Positions 1 to 6,843 of a stretch of DNA of 9,925 bases are shown piece after piece. Source of the stretch: Verrucomicrobiota bacterium (GTDB lineage: Bacteria; Verrucomicrobiota; Verrucomicrobiia; Verrucomicrobiales; Akkermansiaceae); assembly GCA_026397695.1 (NCBI GenBank), contig JAPLUJ010000705.1, positions 1 through 9,925 on the forward strand. The letters run 5' to 3'. Under the pieces are notes generated by a model that was given only the letters and a program-made list of their open reading frames with translations, was not told where the DNA came from and ran no database searches. Position 1 is the first letter of the stretch. Each line of letters starts with the position of its first letter. Made by a program: the position numbers and the translations under genes.

Positions 1-149
1 CCCACCGGAGCGGACGGGACTGATGCCTGAAGGGCCCGGGCAAAAATGCCGCCGCAAGAAAGCGGGTTTTCCAGTTGACAGGAGGACTTGTTATTCCGAG
101 AGTGCCGCCCGGCTACTTGAATAGCCGAATCGAACAACCGCCAACAACC

Positions 150-461
150 ATGAAAAAACACATTTGGATCTTAACCTTCGCACTTCCATTCCTGTTTGTC
201 GGATGCAAGCCGCAAGAAACCACCAAAGAGAAATTAAATACCGACGCAGCCAAAGTCACGGCACCTGCCAAGGATAAGGCGAAGCCTGCTGACAAAGCAC
301 CTGCACCCAAACCCGTTCCCACACCTGCTCCTGCTCCCGCACCAGCTCCTGCTCCTGCTCCTGCTCCCGCACCAGCTCCTGTTCCCACACCCACACCTGA
401 ACCTGCTCCTGCTCCTGCTCCCACACCCACACCAGCACCTGTCGCTCCTGCGGAGAAGTGA
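150..461 (+). CDS. small Pro/Ala-rich lipoprotein, hypothetical
   Basis: Seen: 103 codons starting MKKHIWILTF. A short basic N-terminus leads into a hydrophobic stretch ending FLFVGC, so Cys19 is a plausible lipidation site (Phe at -3 is unusual for a lipobox, but -2 Val and -1 Gly fit). A charged Lys/Glu/Thr-rich linker (about residues 20-55) follows, and then an almost pure Pro-Ala/Pro-Thr/Pro-Val repeat from about residue 52 to the end (PAEK). I chose ATG 150 because the signal peptide begins there; a longer reading from TTG 75 adds 25 residues that do not look like a signal peptide. Inference: it is anchored in a membrane by lipid and the stiff Pro-rich tail reaches across the periplasm, as Pro-rich linkers do in TonB-like proteins; no enzymatic domain is visible. 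It is a single-gene unit closed by the terminator at 526-562, converging on cstA. The function is unknown. Confidence 0.7.
   Translation: MKKHIWILTFALPFLFVGCKPQETTKEKLNTDAAKVTAPAKDKAKPADKAPAPKPVPTPAPAPAPAPAPAPAPAPAPVPTPTPEPAPAPAPTPTPAPVAPAEK
308..452 (+). repeat. low-complexity Pro-Ala coding repeat
   Basis: This is a degenerate tandem repeat built from hexamers such as CCTGCT and CCCGCA with interspersed CCCACACC blocks. It encodes alternating Pro-Ala, Pro-Thr and Pro-Val. The block CTCCTGCTCCCGCACCAG occurs twice (near 329 and 359). The repeat is purine-poor on the plus strand, so its complement gives a spurious Gly/Ala open frame. Its length could vary between strains by slippage without frameshift if changes occur in units of three. 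Confidence 0.8.
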
Positions 462-525
462 GGTTGCACCCGAGTCATCCGACTGCTGAGTGATGCGTCT
501 GGGTGACTCTCCTTGATTTGATGCG

Positions 526-562
526 CCCGGACCTCCCGGCCAGGGAGGTCCGGGTGTTTTGT
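526..562 (+). terminator. rho-independent terminator of the lipoprotein gene
   Basis: A perfect 12-bp stem, CCCGGACCTCCC (526-537) with GGGAGGTCCGGG (543-554), has a 5-nt loop and is followed on the plus strand by TGTTTTGTT. The T tract runs into the cstA stop codon (562-564, complement). On the minus strand the same hairpin is followed by GCGCATCAAA with no T tract, so for cstA it is at best a weak terminator or an RNA 3' end stabiliser. Confidence 0.88.
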
Positions 563-2574
563 TAGTTCCCGGTGAGGGCCACATAAGGTGCCTCATGGAT
601 TTCCGGCCGCTTGGCACCGCTGAGGATGCGCCACCATTCCCACATGCAACCCACGGTGATCACCGCCACGAAACACAGGAAAACCGCCACCACCACGATG
701 TCGAGCCGGGCATTGAACAAGGCGTTTTCCACGGCTGGCAGTTTTTCCGCAGGCACGCCGGCCGCCAACTGACTCTCGAGCTTGCGGATGGCGGGCAGAA
801 ACCCGGCGGCCCGCGGGGAGAAAATCTTCATCCAACCCGCCGTGAAGGTCACGGTCGTTAGAAAAACCAGCGGCACCAGCGTGACCCAGCAATAGCGCGC
901 CTTGCCGGATTTGATCAGCAGCGTGGTTCCCAAACAGAAGGCGATCACCGCGAGCAGTTGGTTGGAAATGCCGAAGAGCGGCCACAGGCTCTTGGCAATG
1001 CCTTCCGGATCAATCGCCCCTTGATAGAGGAAAAATCCCCAGGCGGCGACCAGCAGGCCGGTGGCGGTGATGTTGCCCAGCCAGTTGCCGGTGGCACCCA
1101 GCGGTTTCCACAGATGCCCCAGCAGGTCCTGCAGGATGAAGCGCCCCACCCGCGTTCCCGCGTCCAGTGTTGTTAGAATGAACAACGCCTCGAACATGAT
1201 GGCGAAGTGATACCACAGCGAGAGCGCCGTTTTGCCGGGAATCACCTTGGCGAACATCGCGGCCATGCCCACCGCGAAGGTCGGCGCACCACCGGTCCGA
1301 CCGATGATCGTCGGCTCCTGTAGATCGTCCGCGAGCTTTTCCATGTCCGCCCGCGTCACCTGATAGATCGGGCCGTAGGCGTTGATTTTCGCGATCTGGG
1401 CCTCGACGGCCACCGGATCGCGCGGGTTGATGGGGGAATTGATCGCGAGGTATTGGCCGGGCGGCAGGGCGCTGGCGGCGATGATGGCCATCAGCGCCAC
1501 TAACATCTCGGTCACCATCGCGCCATAACCGACCAGGCGGATGTCCTGTTCCCGGGCCAGCAACTTCGGGGTGGTACCAGAGGAAATCAGCGCGTGGAAT
1601 CCGCTCACGGCACCGCAGGCAATGGTGATGCAGACAAACGGGAATACCGGTCCCGGCACCACGAAGCCACTGCCATCGATGAATTGGGTGACCGCCGGCA
1701 TGTGCAGCGGCGGCATGGCAATGACGATGAACACCCCGAGCACCGCCACGGTGCCGAGTTTCATGAAGGTGCTGAGGTAATCGCGCGGGGCTAACAACAG
1801 CCACACCGGCAGCACCGACGCGGCAAACCCGTATGCCATGATCACCCACGCAAGAGTGGGCGCGTCCAAACGCAACGCTTGGTTCCAGGAAGCCGGCAGA
1901 TCCTTGCCCGCCCACACCGCGAACAACAATCCCGCCACACCGATCACCGAGACGCCCGTCACGCGCAGCGTGCCGGATTTCAGCAACACACCCATGATCA
2001 TGGCCAACGGGATGGTGGCCGCGATAGTGAACAACCCCCACGGACTTTCCGCCAGAGCCTTGACCACCACCAACCCGAGCACCGCCAGCAGGATCGTCAT
2101 GATCGCTAACAGCGACAGCATGGCGATGATGCCAATGAACGGATTGATCTCCTCCTTGAGCATCTGGCCGAGCGACTTGCCATCGCGCCGCATGCTGGCT
2201 AATAGCACCACCGCGTCATGCACGCCGCCGCCGAGTGTGGCACCTATCAAAATCCACAAGGTGCCCGGCAAATAGCCGAACTGCGCCGCCAGCACCGGTC
2301 CCACTAACGGACCGGGTCCGGCGATGGCCGCGAAGTGGTGCCCGAAGACAATCCAGCGCGGAGTCGGCACGAAATCCTTGCCATCCGCCTTGGTTACCGC
2401 AGCGGGAGCACGCGTCGTGTCGATGGTGAGCACCTTGGCCATCAGCCAGGCGCTGGAAAACCGGTAGGCCACCGCGAAGGTACAGACGCCCGCGACCACC
2501 AACCAGAGTGCATTGACTGGTTCGTCACGCTGGAATGCGGCGATGGCCACGGCGAACGCGCCAAGCGCGGCCAC
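562..2574 (-). CDS. cstA: carbon starvation protein CstA (peptide/pyruvate transporter), 5' end frameshifted by a duplication
   Basis: CstA-family inner-membrane transporter. In E. coli the family is linked to uptake of peptides and pyruvate during carbon limitation. Seen: many hydrophobic segments, the family block GHHFAAIAGPGPLVGP (about residues 78-93 counted from the GTG at 2574), GYLPGTLW, RRDGKSLG, SGTTPKLL and the C-terminal EAPYV region. The length, 670 codons here, is close to the roughly 700 of E. coli CstA. The GTG at 2574 is only the first usable codon of the uninterrupted frame. The true N-terminus appears to start at ATG 2656 (MMSGLIRILSWTAV), which matches the MNKSGKY...GAFAL layout of E. 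coli CstA. A 43-bp tandem duplication (2557-2641) throws it out of frame, and removing one copy gives a 683-residue protein. It lies 20 bp downstream of pcm, probably on the same transcript, and converges on the lipoprotein gene. Family identity is very sure; the start is not. Confidence 0.95.
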   Translation of the reverse strand: MAALGAFAVAIAAFQRDEPVNALWLVVAGVCTFAVAYRFSSAWLMAKVLTIDTTRAPAAVTKADGKDFVPTPRWIVFGHHFAAIAGPGPLVGPVLAAQFGYLPGTLWILIGATLGGGVHDAVVLLASMRRDGKSLGQMLKEEINPFIGIIAMLSLLAIMTILLAVLGLVVVKALAESPWGLFTIAATIPLAMIMGVLLKSGTLRVTGVSVIGVAGLLFAVWAGKDLPASWNQALRLDAPTLAWVIMAYGFAASVLPVWLLLAPRDYLSTFMKLGTVAVLGVFIVIAMPPLHMPAVTQFIDGSGFVVPGPVFPFVCITIACGAVSGFHALISSGTTPKLLAREQDIRLVGYGAMVTEMLVALMAIIAASALPPGQYLAINSPINPRDPVAVEAQIAKINAYGPIYQVTRADMEKLADDLQEPTIIGRTGGAPTFAVGMAAMFAKVIPGKTALSLWYHFAIMFEALFILTTLDAGTRVGRFILQDLLGHLWKPLGATGNWLGNITATGLLVAAWGFFLYQGAIDPEGIAKSLWPLFGISNQLLAVIAFCLGTTLLIKSGKARYCWVTLVPLVFLTTVTFTAGWMKIFSPRAAGFLPAIRKLESQLAAGVPAEKLPAVENALFNARLDIVVVAVFLCFVAVITVGCMWEWWRILSGAKRPEIHEAPYVALTGN

Positions 2575-2641
2575 GGCGGACCAGAAAAAAATGCGGATGC
2601 GCGCCGAGCGCGGCCACGGCGGTCCATGAAAGAATGCGGAT
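2557..2641 (-). repeat. 43-bp-period imperfect tandem duplication at the cstA 5' end
   Basis: Copies 2557-2598 and 2600-2641 (42 bp each, offset 43) agree at 37 of 42 positions; differences are at 2563/2606, 2580/2623, 2584/2627, 2585/2628 and 2589/2632. On the coding (minus) strand the first copy reads IRILSWTAVAALGA in the frame of ATG 2656. The second reads IRIFFWSAVAALGA in the frame of the rest of cstA. Because 43 is not a multiple of three, the two frames are disconnected; one copy alone would give a normal CstA N-terminus. The second copy also carries a run of seven T on the coding strand. Confidence 0.9.
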
Positions 2642-2676
2642 CAAACCGGACATCATGCCGAAGGTACGGCGGAACC

Positions 2677-3426
2677 CTATGATTTCTTTGCGTCACGGAT
2701 ACTGCCGGTCATCGGCACAAACCGCACCGGCAACACGGCACGCTGTTCGATCTTGCCATCTTTTTTACGCAACACATACAGCGTTTGGTCGCCGGCCGGG
2801 CCGACCGGCACGATCATGCGGCCGCCTTCCTTGAGCTGATCTACCAACGGCTGCGGGATACGGTCGGGGGCGCAGGTCACGATCACCGCATCGAACGGCG
2901 CCGCTTCCTGCCAGCCCTTGTAACCATCGCCGGCACGCGTGATCACGTTGCTGTAGCCGAGTCGTTGCAAGTCCTGTTCCGCCCGGCGTGCCAGTGGTTC
3001 CACGATTTCGATCGTGTACACCGTCTTGACCAAGCCCGCCAAAACCGCCGCCTGATAGCCCGATCCGGTGCCCACTTCGAGCACTTTGTCCGTGGGTTTC
3101 GCTTGGAGTTTCTCGGTCATGAACGCCACCATGAACGGTTGCGAAATCGTTTGTTCCCAGCCGATCGGCAGCGGGTTGTCCTCGTAGGCCCGCTCCCTTA
3201 GCGTGCGCGGCACGAATTCATGCCGCGGCACTGTGCCCATCACCGCCAACACGGTGGGGTCAGTGATGCCTCGATCAGGAGCCGCAAGTTGCCGCTTGAC
3301 CATCCGCGCGCGGGCTGCCGCGAAACCGACCTCGTTGGCGCGGGAGTTGCCGCAGAACGTCGCCAGACACCCTGCCCACAATACCAGCGAGACACCAAGA
3401 CTTCCAACATAGGATGTTTTTATCAT
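2677..3426 (-). CDS. pcm: protein-L-isoaspartate O-methyltransferase, predicted exported
   Basis: This SAM-dependent enzyme methylates L-isoaspartyl residues in aged proteins and so starts their repair. Seen in 249 codons: the family block PIGWEQTISQP (87-97), SAM motif I EVGTGSGYQ (117-125), an acidic residue after the second strand (VYTIEIVE, about 136-143), FDAVIVTCAP (178-187), GGRMIVPVG (201-209) and RFVPMTG near the C-terminus. The chosen ATG at 3426 begins MIKTSYVGSLGVSLVLWAG, a typical signal peptide that could be cut after NSRA (residue 30). An earlier ATG at 3486 would put 20 basic residues in front of it and is less likely. Most Pcm proteins are cytosolic, so a secreted or periplasmic form that repairs envelope proteins is inferred. 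A weak GGGA lies just upstream of the start. The gene follows the terminator of the TIGR04073 gene and stops 20 bp before the restored cstA start, so the two are probably cotranscribed. Confidence 0.93.
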   Translation of the reverse strand: MIKTSYVGSLGVSLVLWAGCLATFCGNSRANEVGFAAARARMVKRQLAAPDRGITDPTVLAVMGTVPRHEFVPRTLRERAYEDNPLPIGWEQTISQPFMVAFMTEKLQAKPTDKVLEVGTGSGYQAAVLAGLVKTVYTIEIVEPLARRAEQDLQRLGYSNVITRAGDGYKGWQEAAPFDAVIVTCAPDRIPQPLVDQLKEGGRMIVPVGPAGDQTLYVLRKKDGKIEQRAVLPVRFVPMTGSIRDAKKS

Positions 3427-3536
3427 TGTTCCCACTGTACGACCGCCACCGTCGCGTTTGTGCAAGATTGAACGAAAATTTTTCATGCAACTTCGGATGA
3501 CGGCTGTCTGAGGCTGCCTGAGCCGGTACCCGCCGC

Positions 3537-3574
3537 AAAAAAAATCCCGCTGACGGAGCGACCGTCGGCGGGAT
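3537..3574 (-). terminator. rho-independent terminator of the TIGR04073-family gene
   Basis: Read on the minus strand, a 13-bp stem ATCCCGCCGACGG / CCGTCAGCGGGAT (one G-U pair) with a 5-nt loop is followed at once by eight T. It lies 30 bp after the stop codon at 3604 and about 110 bp before the pcm start. It therefore separates the upstream minus-strand genes from the pcm-cstA unit, whose promoter should lie in 3427-3536; no clear -35/-10 pair was found there. Confidence 0.93.
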
Positions 3575-3603
3575 GAATAGATTGGAGTGATTCCCCTATC
3601 GGC

Positions 3604-4032
3604 TCAGAATTTCTGAGAGCGATTATTGGCGTAGTAGGTTTCAAACCCGAGTTCGGGCGGGAATTCGGAGAGGCCATCGTGCACGTTCATCTCGATGCGG
3701 TTGTCTTCTCCGCAGCGCTCGTAAGGCGGTTTGAAAGTGCCGCGATAGGTGGGACAGGTGAAAGTGAAAAGTTCGTAGAACCCGTATCCGAAGCGGCGCA
3801 GTGCGCGGTTGGTTCCGTCAATGGTGCCGTAGGGTGTAGCCTTGCGACCGTATTGTTCTTGTTTCCGAACGATCTGTTCCGGAATCTCAATGAAGCCGTA
3901 AAGGATGTTGCTGATGGCACGACCGAGCTTGCGGCTGGAGGTGTAGGTGGATCCGGGAGGCGCCTGAATATCCGCCGCAGCAATAAGGGTGAACGAGGCG
4001 AACGCACTAGCAATGACGAGGAGCTTTTTCAT
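3604..4032 (-). CDS. secreted exosortase system-associated protein, TIGR04073 family
   Basis: Seen: 142 codons with a clear signal peptide (MKKLLVIASAFASFTLIAAA, cleavage near residue 20). Next come a Pro-containing linker and the segment RKLGRAISNILYGFIEIPEQ (about 33-52), then GYGFYELFTFTCP and a short polar C-terminus ending NNRSQKF. The KLGR-x-isN-x-x-x-G-x-x-EIP pattern is what I recall for TIGR04073, a small exported protein found in genomes that have exosortase/PEP-CTERM sorting; this is from memory of the family, not a search. Its molecular role is unknown. I chose ATG 4032 because it starts the signal peptide directly; the ATG at 4071 adds 13 residues with no such feature. The start is 82 bp after serA ends, and a strong terminator follows. 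Two Cys remain in the mature protein and could form a disulfide. No exosortase gene is in the window. Confidence 0.72.
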   Translation of the reverse strand: MKKLLVIASAFASFTLIAAADIQAPPGSTYTSSRKLGRAISNILYGFIEIPEQIVRKQEQYGRKATPYGTIDGTNRALRRFGYGFYELFTFTCPTYRGTFKPPYERCGEDNRIEMNVHDGLSEFPPELGFETYYANNRSQKF

Positions 4033-4114
4033 TCCGGGAAGAAGATAATGATCCCGGCCCGCGGATGGCAACGGAAAATTTCGGATTTTTTCGGGATGCT
4101 GAAAAAGGAGCCGC

Positions 4115-5710
4115 TCAAAGCGCGAAGCTCAGCACCCGGATAATGCCCGCAGCGGCACGCAGGGTTGCGAGTAATTGGGCCGGCGGTTCGGTGTCCACTT
4201 CGATCACGGTGACGGCACGGGAGCGGTCCTCGGTACGGCTGAGCGCCATATTGGCGATGTTCACCGAGGCGCTGCCGAGAGTGGTGCCGATCATGCCGAC
4301 AATGCCCGGGCGGTCATCGTTTTCGACGAACAGGAAACGGCCTTTCGGGTGGGTTTCCACATTGTGCCCGGCGATGTGGACGATCCGCGCGGCCTTGCCG
4401 TAAAAGGTTCCGGCCACGGTGCAAACCTCATCGCCCTTGACGGCGGAAACCTCGATCAACTCCGTGCAGTTGGTGGCCAACGCCACAGTGGATGCCGTCA
4501 CTTGCAGACCCAAAATCTTGGCGACGGCGGGAGCATTGACAAGATTCACCTGTGACTCGTGATGCGCGGCTGCGAGGTAACCGGTCAAGGTCATGCGAGT
4601 AATGAGTTCGGTGTCCAGTTCGGAAACCGGGCCAAGGTACGAAACGCGGATGGTGTCGCACTGGGCCGGGGCGATTTTTGAAAGCAGCTTGCCGAGCGCG
4701 TTGGCGAGATCGAGGTAGGGGCCGACGCTTTCGAGCGTGCGGCTGTCGAGGTTGGGCATGTTCACGGCGTTGCGGATCTCGCCGGTGACGAGGAAATCCT
4801 TCACCTGCTGGGCCACCTCGATGCCGACGTTTTCCTGAGCTTCCGCAGTGGACGCCCCGAGGTGCGGCGTGAACACACATTTTTTCACCGCTAACAACGG
4901 GAAATCCGCCGTGGGCGGCTCGGTTTCAAAGACATCCAGCGCGATGCCCGCCAAATGACCGGCGTCGAGCAAAGCCTTGGCGGCGGCTTCATCGACGAGT
5001 CCGCCGCGGGCGCAGTTGACGACCAGCGCGCCGGGATTCATCAAACGCAGGCGCGCGTCGTTGAGGATGTGCCGGGTTTCCGCAGTGAGCGGGATGTGGA
5101 GGGTGACGACATCCGCGCCGGCGAGCGCTTCATCGGCGCTTTGGGCGAGCTCGACTTTAAGTGCTTGGGCACGGGCGGCGGTGAGGAAGGGATCGTAAGC
5201 GGTGACCGACATGCCGAAGGCCTGGGCACGCTTGGCGAACTCGCTGCCGATGCGGCCCATGCCGATGATGGCGAGGCGTTTGCCGTTGAGTTCCACCCCT
5301 TCGAACGATTTGCGGTCCCACTTGCCGGCGCATATCGAGGCGTGCGCCTGCGGGATGTTGCGGGCCAGTGCCAGCATCAAGGTGAAGGCGTGCTCGGCGG
5401 TGGAAATCGTGTTGCCGCTCGGCGTGTTCATCACCACCACCCCGTGGTCGGTGGCGGCGGCACGGTCGATGTTGTCCACACCCACCCCGGCGCGGCCGAT
5501 GACCTTGAGGTTTTTCGCTGCGGCGAACACCTCGGGCGTCACCTTCGTTTGCGATCTAACAACGAGACCGTGGTAGTCGCCGATGATCTTGAGGAGGGCC
5601 TCCGGCTTGAGGCCGGTGTTCACATCCACGGTGATCCCGGGAGCGTTGCGCAGGGCGTCCACGCCCTTTTCCGAGATCGGGTCCGAAACCAGCACACGAT
5701 AATTTGCCAT
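4115..5710 (-). CDS. serA: D-3-phosphoglycerate dehydrogenase, long ACT-domain form
   Basis: Oxidises 3-phosphoglycerate to 3-phosphohydroxypyruvate with NAD+, the first step of serine synthesis in the cytosol. Seen in 531 codons: an N-terminal catalytic half with IGRAGVGVDNID (about 71-82) and a Rossmann core with GMGRIG (150-155) followed by the acidic YDP (172-174). The catalytic residues are Arg235 (NCARGG), Glu264 (FETEPP) and His283 (TPHLGAST). The intervening allosteric-type domain occupies about 320-455. A C-terminal ACT domain (FVENDDRPGIVGMIG, 461-475; NIANMALSR) usually senses serine for feedback inhibition. The length matches the long SerA class. ATG 5710 (MANYRVLVSD) is preferred over 5740 because the family begins near this sequence; no Shine-Dalgarno is visible. 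It starts 73 bp after the broken isomerase with no terminator between. A single GTTAGA gives an unusual AGA Arg codon at residue 52. Confidence 0.97.
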   Translation of the reverse strand: MANYRVLVSDPISEKGVDALRNAPGITVDVNTGLKPEALLKIIGDYHGLVVRSQTKVTPEVFAAAKNLKVIGRAGVGVDNIDRAAATDHGVVVMNTPSGNTISTAEHAFTLMLALARNIPQAHASICAGKWDRKSFEGVELNGKRLAIIGMGRIGSEFAKRAQAFGMSVTAYDPFLTAARAQALKVELAQSADEALAGADVVTLHIPLTAETRHILNDARLRLMNPGALVVNCARGGLVDEAAAKALLDAGHLAGIALDVFETEPPTADFPLLAVKKCVFTPHLGASTAEAQENVGIEVAQQVKDFLVTGEIRNAVNMPNLDSRTLESVGPYLDLANALGKLLSKIAPAQCDTIRVSYLGPVSELDTELITRMTLTGYLAAAHHESQVNLVNAPAVAKILGLQVTASTVALATNCTELIEVSAVKGDEVCTVAGTFYGKAARIVHIAGHNVETHPKGRFLFVENDDRPGIVGMIGTTLGSASVNIANMALSRTEDRSRAVTVIEVDTEPPAQLLATLRAAAGIIRVLSFAL

Positions 5711-5783
5711 AGAATTGCGGGAGTAAACCACAGCCTCCACTTTGGCAAGAGGTGAATGTTGGAAAAGTGGAATTGCCTGGTGG

Positions 5784-6774
5784 TTAAAATGCCGGGAACT
5801 CGCTTTGCCAGCGGGCGTGGGCGCTACGGATTTCCGCGGCGTCGCGGGAGGGGCTCAATTCCCAGACGAGCGGGCACCCGGGTGGGAAGAATTCGAGCAG
5901 TGGCGCGTAATCGATCATGCCGCTGAAGGGGACCCGGTGATCGAGTGCGGGCCATTCGACGTCATGGACGTGGCCGCCGATGAGGTGGGGGGCGATGCGT
6001 TGCAGCCACTCGGTGTGATCTAGCAGGCCGAGGTTATGCTTGAGCTGGACGTGGCCGAAATCGTGCCAGTATCCGACCATCGGGTTATCGGCGAAGTGAT
6101 CCTGCAGCGCGAGCATTTCGCGTTCGCTGGGCATATCCTCAAAGTGCGAGCGCGATTAGATGGCGAGTTTCACCCCGGCTTCGGCGGCGTGTCCGGCAAT
6201 GGTGGCGAGCGCTTCAAGGGCACGGTGGTAGTAAAGCGGGGCGATTTTTTCACGTTTTTTTACAAACGCGATTTTGGTTTTGATGAAGTCCGGACTGTGA
6301 GAACCGACGGTGGCGATTTTGTTTGTTAGAGCCTGGCTCCACTTGCGCGGGTTCATGGGTACGGACCCCATGTGGAGCACGAGGTAAGATGCGCCGAACT
6401 CCGCCGCGAGTTCGAGCGTGCGCAGCGTCATGTCCATGGCGCGTTGGCGGTCAAACGGCCGGTGCGAGGTGAATTCATAGGCGTCCGGGGCGTCGATCAT
6501 GACTTCCTCGTTGGCGGTCAAACGACCGGTGCGAGGTGAATTCATAGGCGTCCGGTGCGTCGATCATGACTTCCACGGGCGACGGGAAAAAATTATGCAC
6601 ACCCGCGCAGGTGAACAGCCCGCGTTGGAAGGCTTTGCGGACGCCGGGGAGCTTGGCGATGGTCATGCCATGAGAGAGTTCGATGTGGGAAAACCCGAGA
6701 TCGACGATTTCCTCGATCATGGCTTCGCCGTCGGTGTGGCGGTGGTTGTTCCAGCAGGATGAGAAGGCGGGCAT
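5784..6774 (-). pseudogene. sugar phosphate isomerase/epimerase (AP-endonuclease-2 TIM barrel), disrupted twice
   Basis: Three pieces join into one 307-residue protein if the 67-bp duplication at 6442-6574 is collapsed and the TAA at 6156-6158 is read through. The start is MPAFSSCWNNHRHTDG at 6774, a beginning I recall for related TIM-barrel isomerases. Later segments are HIELSHG (30-36), YLVLHMGSV (108-116), the broken strand GVKLAI-stop (178-184), GYWHDFGH (212-219), GGHVHDV (244-250) and LVWELSP (280-286). In this fold the metal is normally held by Glu, Asp, His and Glu. Here these would be codon 184 (now TAA, one base from GAA), Asp216, His246 or His248, and Glu283. Substrate and reaction cannot be told from sequence. 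The downstream piece is in the same frame as the stop and well conserved, so the lesions are recent or are sequence errors. It lies between the nuclease gene (69-bp gap) and serA (73-bp gap). Confidence 0.85.
6442..6574 (-). repeat. 67-bp-period tandem duplication inside the isomerase gene
   Basis: Copies 6442-6507 and 6509-6574 (66 bp, offset 67) differ only at 6458/6525 and 6489/6556. On the coding strand both encode EVMIDAPDAYEFTSHR followed by S or P and FDRQR, in two different frames because 67 is 1 mod 3. After the first copy the frame runs into unrelated sequence (GSHDRRPGRL). After the second it continues into AMDMTLRTLELAAEFG, the expected protein. Each copy contains a GAATTC site and an ATGATCGACG core. 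Confidence 0.93.
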
Positions 6775-6843
6775 GGCGGCGGAAGCGGTGGCGCGTGGTC
6801 CGATGATACGCTGGAAGAGTGGGCGTGCTCCACCCCGAAAATT

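Noticed and set aside
52..70. Small hairpin CCGC/GCGG followed by GTTTT, a possible terminator of an upstream gene
   Set aside because: The stem is only 4 bp and no upstream coding sequence can be recognised in the first 50 bases.
75..103. TTGACA as a -35 box, and AGGAGG at 80-85 as a ribosome binding site
   Set aside because: No -10 element lies at 16-18 bp, and the nearest credible ATG (150) is over 60 nt from the AGGAGG; TTG 88 gives only a 10-codon frame.
113..478. Minus-strand Gly/Ala-rich open frame opposite the lipoprotein
   Set aside because: It is the complement of the Pro-Ala repeat, with no start signal or recognisable domain.
3364..3372. Lipobox-like LWAGC in the Pcm N-terminus
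   Set aside because: Trp at -3 does not fit a lipobox, and an NSRA signal-peptidase I site follows closely; not strong enough to call a lipoprotein.
4060..4115. Hairpin with T tract just after serA (GAGC...GCTC, CTTTTT)
   Set aside because: The stem is about 4 bp with a long loop, so I do not call a terminator there.
4955..5755. 266-codon plus-strand open frame opposite serA
   Set aside because: High-GC antisense shadow of a fully conserved gene; composition is His/Val/Gly-rich with no domain.
6717..6843. Pro-rich C-terminal extension of the nuclease frame
   Set aside because: It is out-of-frame translation after the 7060 shift, overlapping the isomerase start; the conserved tail is in the other frame.
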